Positions 1 through 8,134 of a stretch of DNA of 64,000 nt are shown in pieces. The notes beneath the pieces are model-generated. The model had not been told where the DNA came from. It searched no databases and saw only the letters and a list, made by a program, of their open reading frames with translations. The number at the start of each line of letters is the position of its first letter. Within the stretch, counting starts at the first letter, position 1. The stretch comes from Microglena sp. YARC. Taxonomy: Eukaryota; Chlorophyta; Chlorophyceae; Chlamydomonadales; Chlamydomonadaceae. Made by a program: the position numbers and the translations under genes. Where the stretch lies: contig CM039464.1 in the NCBI GenBank assembly GCA_022414725.1, positions 51,068,921 through 51,132,920 of the forward strand, read 5' to 3'.

Positions 1-112
1 CACAACATATAATTAGGGACAAGTGCCGAGGGCAGGGGAATTGAATCAATGGGAATAGACGTCATGTCTTGTTACAAGGTGTAGCATTGCATCAGGTTAA
101 ACCCTCAAGCAT

Positions 113-277
113 TTACTTCTTTCCCTTGGAGGGCTTGGCCTCCTCCTTCTCGTACAAGAAGGTGGTGGTGCACTTGCCACAGACACGCGCTCCTGGTGGG
201 TTGGCCATGAACGTACCGGGGTTCCACAGTTGGGGGCACTGCTTCCTGAGGCGCTGGACCTTGCCAGCATCATCCAC
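113..277 (-). CDS. RPS27A: Ribosomal protein eS31 (S27a), C-terminal exon
   Basis: This is the last coding exon of the ubiquitin-like/eS31 fusion, a protein of the small cytosolic ribosomal subunit. It encodes 54 residues starting VDDAGKVQRLRKQCP and ending KGKK before TAA. An AG acceptor precedes it and it joins the next exon upstream in phase 0 (FYK|VDD). The FMAN and CGKC blocks match the eS31 zinc ribbon. The first metal-binding pair is odd: after CPQ the reading frame gives LWNPG where the family has a second Cys. A neighbouring frame reads CGTP at that spot, between a G5 run (232-236) and a G4 run (218-221) on the plus strand. Two compensating indels would explain this, either real or from assembly. 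The family call is secure; whether the zinc site is intact is not. Confidence 0.9.
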   Translation of the reverse strand: MDDAGKVQRLRKQCPQLWNPGTFMANPPGARVCGKCTTTFLYEKEEAKPSKGKK

Positions 278-689
278 CTGAGAGAATCATACAAAAGTTG
301 GTTTTAGTTGGGAGTTAATCTGATAATGATAAGTGAAATGTGGGGATGACTGGGCATTCTGTGGAGTTAATTCCAGATCGATTTTATGACGCACATCGCT
401 AAATGACAGCAATTATTACACAATCAGTGTTTTTATTTCACGTTAACAAGCTGCAGCTTTCAAGGCAGTCCGACTGGCTACTAAAGCCGAAGCTAATGCA
501 ACCTGTTGTGTCTGGAAGCTTAGCAGAACTGCTGTCCAGAAACTGTCACATTATTCGGGCCAGCTCAGGGAGCTGCCAAGGAGCTGCTGCTCATAGCTGA
601 AAAGGATAATTATTGCAACTGTCTGGGGCAGGTCTGTCAGCCATCCTGAGAACTTGCTGTTTTGCGCGGAAATCATTTACTCTAGACAA

Positions 690-890
690 CTGAGGAGTCC
701 AAGGCATCGCAAGCGATACAGACATTTGGCATCTCTAAATCAACCGTCAAGTCCCAGACATCACAAACGATACAGAAAAAAGCATTACTCTAGATCAACT
801 GACAAGTCCTAGGCGTCACGGGCGATACAGTAAATTGGCAGAGAGTGTGGGCTACTGGAGCAGCAGGTGGCAGCTGACCGAAGCCAGGGT
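690..890 (+). repeat. Degenerate copy of dispersed ACAAGTCCTATGC element, in eS31 intron
   Basis: Three tandem partial starts (caagtcc or gagtcc, then a GCATCGCAAGCGATACAG-like block) precede one longer stretch with GGCAGAGAGTG and GCAGGTGGCAGCTGACCGAAGCCAG. The same order of blocks occurs in the copies near 33.8, 41.9, 46.9 and 58.4 kb. It lies in the 278-1116 intron. I see no other feature in that intron, nor in the 1335-2036 intron apart from GGTTGG/GGTTTGG-rich sequence. Confidence 0.5.
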
Positions 891-1116
891 TTCCGTGACA
901 GTTAGGGCTAGAGTAACTTGTTTCTTGTGGACACAGACAATGCGGCGACCCTGAAGACTCCGACAAAAAATCCTCCTCTGCTGCCCACTCACTCCACAGT
1001 CCATGCTCATAGGCTGCTGGGCATGTCCATACAGCCAATTTTACTAACAATCCTCTCTAATTTACCGTCACACACGCATGCAGACTTCAGAAACATGTGT
1101 CCATCTAGGCACCTAC

Positions 1117-1334
1117 CTTGTAGAACTTCAGCACTCGGAGCTTGATCTTCTTGTGCTTGTGCTTGATCTTCTTGGGCTTGGTGAAGACCTTCTTCTTCCT
1201 CTTCTTGGCACCACCGGCCAGGCATCCCAGCACGTACATGGTGGACTCGTCCTCCACACCAGCCAGGCTCAGGAGATCACAGTCGCCCAGCTGCTTGCCG
1301 TTGAAGACAAGGCGGGACTCCTGCATGTTGACTC
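1117..1334 (-). CDS. RPS27A: eS31 gene, exon joining ubiquitin-like C-terminus to basic eS31 N-terminus
   Basis: The exon encodes the second half of the ubiquitin-like domain (GVNMQESRLVFNGKQL onward), ending CLAGG, followed directly by AKKRKKKVFTKPKK and KHKHKKIKLRVLKFYK, which is the classic eS31 start. It begins after a TTAG acceptor with split codon G|GA and ends at a GTAGGT donor. Residue by residue, GVNMQESRLVFNGKQL matches ubiquitin GIPPDQQRLIFAGKQL in register. Beyond that the domain is heavily diverged, and the processing site is LAGG rather than LRGG. The GVEDESTMYVLG stretch resembles the FAU-type ubiquitin-like domain (FUBI) more than ubiquitin. ATG inside this exon (NMQE) is not the true start, because homologous coding sequence continues in the next exon upstream. 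Confidence 0.9.
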
Positions 1335-2036
1335 CTAAGGTGGTTTGGTTTTGGGTAAGGTAAGTTACATGAGGTTGGCTAGGTAAACTAGGTTGGGTTG
1401 ATTTGGCTACAATATGTTGATTTGGTTAGGCTGGTATGGGTGGAGTTGGTTTGGTCTGATTCAGCGCTCTGAAGTAAACAAGACTTTGTTTGTTTTAATA
1501 TGTGAGATTGAGATTGAGGTTGGGTTGTTTTGGTGCTGTGCAGTTCCCTCAGTGGAGTCTCTCGACTCAAGACGGCTGCGGGGGATAGGAGGGATTCTGC
1601 GAGGCAGGCAGTATGAGTAGTGCTATGGCATGGAGAAGGTAGCAAAGACAAAAGATTGATCCAGATGAGAGCAGTTTGAAAACTGACAAGCTCTTGAGCA
1701 CCTCCACCCCTCACTTGTCGCATATGTGACCAGACTGCGAAATTCGTAGTAAGACCTCGTAGAAGTGCGCAGAAACTGTTAAACTGTTAGGGTGCAACAG
1801 CACTACATTCGGCCTCCTGGGACCGCAAGGCACACGATGAGGTAAACGCAACATGCAAATCGGGGCATTCGAGAGCAACCCCAGGAGTTGGTGCAAACGC
1901 AGTATTACCATTAGCGTTTCCTGCTGTGCCAACGGATTCTAGGCACAAGGCCAACATCCACTTCTCCAATATTTGTTAGATTCCCGGCTCGTACCAAATT
2001 GCAGACACTCGCATCAAAAATAGGTAGCATACTCAC

Positions 2037-2110
2037 CCTCCGGGAGGGACACGGCGGCCAGCACATCAGAGCGGTCTGGTTGCCCGACACCTCAAGGGTG
2101 TGGGTCTTGT
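2037..2110 (-). CDS. RPS27A: eS31 gene, ubiquitin-like N-terminal exon with apparent frameshift
   Basis: One frame gives DKTHTLEVSGNQT, aligning with ubiquitin GKTITLEVEPSDT. A second frame gives SDVLAAVSLPEG and runs into a GTGAGT donor in the right phase to join G|GA of the next exon. The two frames are offset by one missing base near 2069-2075. With that single base the spacing to ubiquitin would be exact, 17 residues between LEV and the G of GIP. The upstream boundary is uncertain: an AAAAG acceptor at 2111-2112 is possible, and the exon carrying the initiator Met was not found. This is either a sequencing or assembly deletion in a working gene or an inactivating mutation. Confidence 0.65.
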
Positions 2111-2119
2111 CTTTTGCAA

Positions 2120-3290
2120 GCAGTGCAAGAAAGATAACTATCAGCATCTGCCGCCAAGGAAGGGGGTTCGAGCGCAAGAGGAACTGCACCCGAGGTGCTA
2201 GAGCAGTAGTGAAGCTGCAGAAGCAATAGGCGGCCCGCACCAGTTCTAACAAAAAATCTGCAATAGTTCTCGGCAAATGCGATGGCGTGCCTTCCTCAAA
2301 CTTGGAGAGAGAGAGATAAGGGCGTCGGCTTCTTATTATCTGCAGCAGCCTTGGTCCCCAGGCCCCCTATCCTCTGGCCCCGAATTTCTGAAGTACAGTC
2401 CCAAATGAAATTATTATGATGTACGAGCAAATCTATCTAACCCCGCCCCCGTGCCCATGGCATGAACAACCACGCAACCCAAATCGACTCACCTCTTCAG
2501 TCGTTGATACCCCCACCGTGTCGCATATTCCACCCAATCACGCATGGTGCTAGAAGACTTTGACCACTTACAGTTAGGATCTAGACGCCCCCCAACGCAA
2601 TGGGTAGTCTTCGAGTCCAGTGCCAAAGTCACGAAAGAGGCTCGGTTCAAAAGGTAAATCGATACATCACAAAATATCGTGCCATTTATGTCGCATGCGC
2701 ATGCAGTCTCCACTCAACCAAGCCACTCACACCCAAGCGTAAGCCCCACGATCGCCTGTCGTGGGAGGACGACAGATGGTCATCTCGAGGTTGCACATCT
2801 GTCCTTTCAATCGATGGTCCAACCGAAATCGTACCCACACTGCCCAACCGAAGAAAACAACGCCCCGCTACGTTTCGAGTCAAGCAATCACAGAAGCCCA
2901 TACATAGCTTTTCTTTTAGGCTACGAGCGCCAGCTTCTGGGCAGCTCCCTGACTCATCCACTATGCCATGCACTCAGATTTCAACATGTTTAGAATACTG
3001 AAGACATCAGCGTCCAGGAGAACTAGACTGCATAATGTTTGGCTGGATAGGGAGGCAGGGGAGCTGCCTAGTAGCTGCTACTCGTAGCTGAAAAATAAGC
3101 TGAGAGCCCAACCAAACAAAAACTGAAGACCCACTCCTCACATGGAACTTTCCATGAGACAGTCCAGTTTTGATTTAAAAAAAGTAACAATAATGCCTGA
3201 TAGGGCGTGGTATTAAGGGAGCCCTGTCCAACGGTGGTCATGGGCTGCTACTTAACCTAGACAAAGCTACCATGGTGGTTGACAGCGAAC
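2120..3290. other. Intergenic, no gene recognised
   Basis: No exon with a recognisable product is seen. Two partial copies of a dispersed element with the core AGCTTCTGGGCAGCTCCCT (or its complement) lie at about 2925-2960 and 3055-3105. Related copies occur near 540-600, 50265, 50740, 51415 and 52490-52830. The eS31 first exon should lie here or further upstream, but I could not identify it. Confidence 0.4.
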
Positions 3291-3305
3291 GCGAACACTA
3301 AAGCT

Positions 3306-3373
3306 CACCAGTAGGGATTTGAACCCCGCACCTTCATCGATTCAGCAAGCTCTACCATTGAGCTATTCGTCCA
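3306..3373 (-). repeat. tRNA-like sequence with A and B boxes
   Basis: Read on the minus strand there is TAGCTCAATGGTAGAGC, a D-arm with a perfect 4-bp stem and A-box, then GGTTCAAATCC, a canonical B-box. The anticodon stem and acceptor stem do not pair, so it is not a convincing functional tRNA. A tRNA pseudogene or SINE head is likelier. Confidence 0.45.
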
Positions 3374-3413
3374 GACAGTCCAGGGTTGATAAAGAATACT
3401 GTCAAATCTACGT

Positions 3414-4500
3414 GTCACTCATGCGTCACTCATGTGTCACTCATGTTTCACTCATTAGTCATTAATGTTTCACTCATGTGTCATTCATGTGTCACTCATG
3501 TGTCACTCATGTGTCACTCATGTGTCACTCATGTTTCAATTATGTGTCACTCATCAGTCACTCATGTTTCACTCATGTGTCACTCATGTATGACTCATGT
3601 GTCACTCATGTGTCTCTCATGTCTCACTCATGTGTCACTCATGTTTCACTCATGTGTCACTCAAGTGTCACTCATGTTTCACTCATGTGTCACTCATGTG
3701 TCACTCATGTGTCACTCATGTTTCACTCATGTGTCACTCATATGCCACTCATGTGTCACTCATGTGTCACTCATATGTCACTCATGTTTCACTCATGTGT
3801 CACTCATGTGTCACTCATGTGTCACTCGTGTGTCACTTATGTGTCACTCATGTGTCACTCATGTGTCACTCATGTGTCACTCATGTGTCACTCATGTGTC
3901 ACTCGGTTGTCACTCTGTGTCAACTCATCATGTGTCACTCATGTGTCACTCCATGTGTCACTCATGTGTCACTCATGTGTCACTCATGTTTTCACTCATG
4001 TGTCACTCATGTGTCAACTCATGTGTCACTCATGTGTCCAACTCATGTGTGTCACTCATGTGTCACTCATGTCGTCACTCGTGTGTCAACTCATGTGTCA
4101 CTCATGTGTCACTCATGTGTCACTCATGTGTCACTCATGTGTCACTCATGTGTCACTCATGTGTCACTCACTCATGTGTCATAATGTTCACTCATGTGTC
4201 ACTCGTGTGTCACTCAACTCATGGTGTCACTCATGTGTCACTCATGTGTCACTCATGTGTCACTCATGTGTCACTCATGTGTCACTCTCATGTGTCAACT
4301 CACTTGTGTGTCAACTTCATGTGATGTCACTCAGGTGTCACTTATGTCACGTGTCAATGTGTCACTCATGTGTCACTCATGTGTCACTCATGTGTCACTC
4401 ATGTGTCACTCATGTGTCACTCATATGTCACTCATGTGTCACTCATGTGTCATGTGTCACTCATGTGTCACTCATGTGTCACTCATGTGTCACTCATGTT
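3414..4500 (+). repeat. 11-bp satellite, unit GTGTCACTCAT
   Basis: About 95 tandem units of GTGTCACTCAT with scattered substitutions (TTT for GTG, for example). Because 11 is not a multiple of 3, all frames stay open and give spurious HVSLMCHSC-type frames. From about 3905 to 4345 single-base insertions become frequent, while the flanks are nearly clean. This points to a local patch of lower assembly quality. Confidence 0.95.
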
Positions 4501-4639
4501 TGACGAGCCTACATGTACATTTCATGAACCTCAATCTGCACTTCATGAGCCTCAACATATATGTCTCCCTTGCCACAGTCGAGCAGCGGGCACATTTGTC
4601 CAATCTAAAGTCCACTCTAGGGCACCAGGATAATGTAAC

Positions 4640-4717
<78 letters not shown>

Positions 4718-4722
4718 CATCA
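4640..4722 (+). repeat. (ATC)n microsatellite
   Basis: Near-pure trinucleotide run with two interruptions (ACC). It immediately follows the 11-bp satellite and a short unique spacer. Confidence 0.95.
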
Positions 4723-4989
4723 CCATCAATATTATATCATGTTCCTGCGGAAGTAAATTTTCACCCCAGGACCACTCCCAAGGGTATTGGGGTAATGGGG
4801 TAGCCCGAGTATTACATCGTTATTATTTTAGTGTCAACAGGTAGTCTGGGTGACCCGTATTGGCTTGGGGGGGGTCGTTCAGCATTTCTGACTAGTTTAG
4901 CCGGACCATCGCGTCGATGCAGCGATAGAATGGGGATGTGTCGCAGAAAAAACAGTTCTAAGCACCAGTGATTTTTTTTTCAAATCTGC

Positions 4990-5150
4990 AAGTGGGTTTC
5001 TCCTACCTATATGGTTGTAGGCCTCCTCCAGGGACACCGTTGTAGTGCTTTCTACAGCTTTTTGTAGTATTCTGTAGCTTTTTGGGGCCATTTAAGGCAA
5101 CACATAAGAAAACGGGGTCAAAAACTAGCAAATCGCTATATGTTAGCAGG
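4990..5150 (+). repeat. Dispersed element, first of two long copies
   Basis: The blocks GGCCTCCTCCAGGGACA, TAGTGCTTTCTACAGC, TAGCTTTTTGGGGCCATT and AACGGGGTCAAAA recur in the same order at about 55285-55450. A shorter inverted relative is near 57930. It looks like a short interspersed repeat; no coding capacity is visible. Confidence 0.6.
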
Positions 5151-5284
5151 AAAAAGAGTGCTAAGCACTTATCCCCGTCACCAAATACAAGGCAAACTAG
5201 TCCCTCTGGGCCACCCATATTTGCTCCCCCTGAGGGGGGCCGCATAGCTTTATCTATACAGACAACTATGTTGATAGCGTGGGG

Positions 5285-5480
5285 CCGCGAGGAAGTTTTT
5301 TGGCGGAGCCCCCAGTGTTATCCATTTGTCCGATTGACCGACCGTCTGACCATGATGAAGCCAGACACGTCAGCCTACGGTCTCGTAACTAACTCGCTTC
5401 CCTCGCCACCTGTTGCTCCGTCGCGATCACTCTCCGCCATTTTTTAGCGTCGCAGGCGACGCTGCATCGAACTTGTTTCA
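5285..5480 (-). mobile_element. ACAAGTTCTATGC-type short repeat, inverted copy
   Basis: The reverse complement begins GAACAAGT-like and contains GCGTCGC...GCGACGC, GGCGGAGAGTG, CGGAGCGACAGGTGGC, GCGAGTTAGTTACGAGACCG and the CAGACGGTCGGTC/GGGGGCTCC blocks shared with at least six other copies in the window. It is about 200 bp with no coding capacity and is probably a non-autonomous DNA element. Confidence 0.6.
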
Positions 5481-5514
5481 CATACCATTGTCGGATGTTT
5501 TTGTAATCTGCCTT

Positions 5515-5515
<1 letters not shown>

Positions 5516-5553
<38 letters not shown>

Positions 5554-5559
5554 CCCCCC
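5516..5559 (+). repeat. Poly-C tract
   Basis: Thirty-five consecutive C, one T, then eight more C. Similar long C or G runs recur at 7589, 12287, 14640-14745, 15353, 22631, 33538, 34110, 36079 and 47107. True lengths are probably unreliable. Confidence 0.9.
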
Positions 5560-5689
5560 ACCCACACACAACCGATTTAGCCCTGCCAGAGTGCCAGCCA
5601 GACCCCTTGCACAACCTTTGTGGCAAGCCTGGATCCGGCTGGTAAATGCACAACTGACATACAAAAACCGCCACGTTATAGAGATTCAG

Positions 5690-6110
5690 CACATGATTTG
5701 GAATAGCGGTTAATTTGGAATAGCGGTTGTTTTGGATTCAGTGCATAATTTGGAATAACGTGCAATTTAGATTCAGCACTTAATTTGGAATGACGATTAA
5801 TTTGGAATAGTTGTTAATTTTGAATAGTTGTTAATTTGTAATAATGTTTAATTTACAACCATCACCACATTATAGCGATTCAGCTCATAATTTTGAATGA
5901 CGGTTAATTCGGAATAGCGCATAATTTGGAATACAAGTTAATTAAAAATGGCCGCCACATTATAGCGATTCAGCGCATAATTTAGAATAACGTTAAGTTG
6001 GAATGGCGGAAATTTACAATGACAGCCACATTATAGAGATTCAGCAGATAATTTAAAATATCGGCTGATAACGGCCACGTAATAGTGATTCAGCGGATCA
6101 TTTAGCATCA
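5690..6110 (+). repeat. AT-rich tandem repeats (AATTTGGAATAGCGGTTAATT type)
   Basis: Irregular short units of 'taatttggaataacg' type alternate with longer units containing CCACATTATAGCGATTCAGC (five occurrences). It lies just upstream of the first recognisable repeats of the GTPase gene. No exon is seen. Confidence 0.7.
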
Positions 6111-6184
6111 ACAGACGTAGGTCAAATTCGTAACTCGACTTGGCAGTCAAATCTACGACAATTCTCCAGGACATCTTCGAATTC

Positions 6185-6444
6185 TCCCCCTCAGCCAAAC
6201 TGGATTCCAAAGGCGAGGACAGAGGAGAGCAAGGCTGCTGCTGCTGCCCATGCTTCAATAGGGTTTTGACTCATCCGACACTAACATTAACACACACCCA
6301 GCCAGCAATTTGAAGACAGTCCCCATGCACCCAGTTTAGGGGTAGCCCACTTACCCAATACTTCAACCATTCAAACCCAACCCCACAACCTGGACCTCCC
6401 TCAGCCAGAATCGGATTCGCAAGGTGAGGAAGGAGGAGAGCCAG

Positions 6445-6478
<34 letters not shown>

Positions 6479-6997
6479 CTGACTCAGGGGATCCTCTGCC
6501 CTTGCTGCAGCTGCAAATGCTGAAATAAACCACCCTCTCGTTCAAACCCAACCCCACAACTGACAAACCCAATCTTGGACCCCCCCCTCAGCCAGAACTG
6601 GATTCCCAAGGCTAGGAAGGAGGAGAACAAGGCTGCTGCAGCTGCTGCTGCCAATGCTGAAGTATACCACCCTCCCTTTCAAACCCACCCCCACAACTGA
6701 CAAAGCCAGTCTTGGACCAGCCAAAACCGGATTCGCAAGAGGTGAACAACGCTGCTGCCACTGCCCATGCTTGTGCAGTGCAGTGCAGAGCGCAGCTCCC
6801 TCATGGTACATACCATTCTGAAAAGGCAATCCCTCAACCATCCAAATCCAACCCCCTCGACCATCCAAATCCTACCCCTCCACCATCCAAATCCTACCCC
6901 TCCACCATCTAAACTCCTCTACCATCCAAATCCAACCCCCAACAATCCAAACCCAACAACCCCACACCTGACCAACCCAATCTTGGACCCCCCTCAG
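6185..6997 (+). repeat. Array of four partial copies of exon E1's 5' edge
   Basis: Copies begin right after CAG at 6195, 6405, 6592 and 6721, and the E1 copy itself at 6998. Each carries CCARAACTGGATTC-type sequence and an alanine-coding GCTGCTG run of varying length. The spacer CCCAACCCCACAACTGACAAACC is shared. All copies lie upstream of E1 and each keeps an AG acceptor. They vary in length by indels, so alternative use could change the protein. Confidence 0.75.
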
Positions 6998-7151
6998 CCA
7001 GAACTGGATCCGCAAGGCTAGGAAGGAGGAGAACAAGGCTGCTGCTGCCTCAGGGAACCCTCTCTCAACTGATCCATCCAATGCAACTGCCACTCACTTC
7101 TCAACTGGGCGGCCCATGCGCGCACGTCGTCCTCCTACAGAGGCCATGAAG
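6998..7151 (+). CDS. GTPBP1/2-like GTPase, candidate exon E1
   Basis: The exon starts after CCCTCAG and reads QNWIRKARKEENKAAAAS, continues through a Ser/Thr-rich stretch and ends RPPTEAMK at AAG|GTGCTG. The phase is 0 into E2. It would form part of the N-terminal region before the first conserved GTPBP block, a poorly conserved part of the family. It is supported by position, open frame, and the same 5'-edge/3'-edge amplification seen at secure exons. The donor GTGCTG is weak, so the boundary is uncertain. The exon with the start codon was not found upstream. Confidence 0.5.
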
Positions 7152-7959
7152 GTGCTGAATTTGAATTTGAATTTGAATATTAAATGTTCATTGTAGTGGT
7201 CGGCTCATGCGTGCACGTCGTCTTCCTACAGAGGCTATGATTGTGCTGAATTTGAATTTGAATTTGAAGTGTATATTGTAGTGGGCGGCCCATGCGCGTA
7301 CGTCGTCCTCCTGGAGGCCTTGAAGGTGCTGAATTTGAATTTGAATTTCAAATGTATATTGACCTTGCTTTGTATAAAAAAACTGATAAATTCAAACTAT
7401 TCATTTATTTTTGAAGTTTAGGTGCTGAAGAAGGCTCGGGACCCCAACCTAGCCTGTGTGTCTGCTGAATCATTCCAAAATACTCTTTTTCGAAACATAG
7501 GTGCTGAATCATTTAATACAATTCTCACTTGATTTCTCAATATATTATTACATAAATGCACGTATCCAGACTATTTATTTTGATTAAACCCCCCCCCCCC
7601 CCCCCCCCCCCCCCCGGAGTATAGGTGCTGAAGGAGCCTTGGGACCCCAGCCCTTGCTTGTGTGGCTGCTGAATCTTTTTCCAACTTTCTTTTTTTCGGA
7701 AAACAGGTGCTGAATCATTCAATACATTTTATTTTTGAAACGTAGGTGCTGAAGGAGCCTCGGGACCCCAACCTAGCCTGTGTTGCAGCTGAATCTCGTG
7801 ATGGCACTGTTGAGCATAATATATCAAGACATAAATACATATGCATTCAAACTATTCATTTTCCCCAAGTATAGGTGCTGAAGGAGCCTTCAGACCCCAA
7901 CCTAGCCTGTGTGGCTGCTGAATCCCCCCCCCCCCCCCCTCCCCCTCCCCGATGTATAG
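7152..7959 (+). repeat. Intron 1: copies of E1 3' edge, then of E2 5' edge
   Basis: Two further copies of the E1 end (GGCTCATGCG or GGCCCATGCG through GTGCTGAATTTGAATTTG) occupy about 7200-7260 and 7284-7350. Six partial copies of E2's start then follow an AG at 7422, 7501, 7625, 7707, 7746 and 7875. They share GTGCTGAAGGAGCC and GACCCCAACCTAGCC but stop before the conserved exon core. Poly-C runs lie at 7589 and 7926. Confidence 0.85.
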
Positions 7960-8134
7960 GTTCTGAAGGAGCCTCGGGACCCCAACCTTGCTTGTGTGGC
8001 TGCTGAATCTCATGATGGCAATGTTGAGTACAAGCTCCAGATCCAGCCGCCCAATGCCGCTCGTTTCCAGCAGCTCACAACACAGATGAACTTCCGCTTG
8101 TCTGAGGGGAATGGGGAGTGCTACTATGCTGTTG
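7960..8134 (+). CDS. GTPBP1/2-like GTPase, exon E2
   Basis: The exon has 58 codons plus one base, from TATAG|GTTCTGAAG to GTTG|GTGAGT. It encodes VLKEPRDPNLACVAAES and then DGNVEYKLQIQPPN, FQQLTTQMNFRL and SEGNGECYYAV. The block EYKL...P...R...L.TQM.(W/F)RL.EG.GE..Y is diagnostic for the region just N-terminal to the GTPase domain of GTPBP1 and GTPBP2. These are EF-Tu/eEF1A-like translational GTPases linked in animals to mRNA decay and ribosome rescue. The phase-1 end predicts a V/G codon at the next junction, as in the family. Confidence 0.85.

Noticed and set aside
3386..4503. Long open frames of HVSLMCHSC type, up to 341 residues
   Set aside because: The 11-bp satellite lacks stops in all frames; there is no start context, domain or composition of a real protein.
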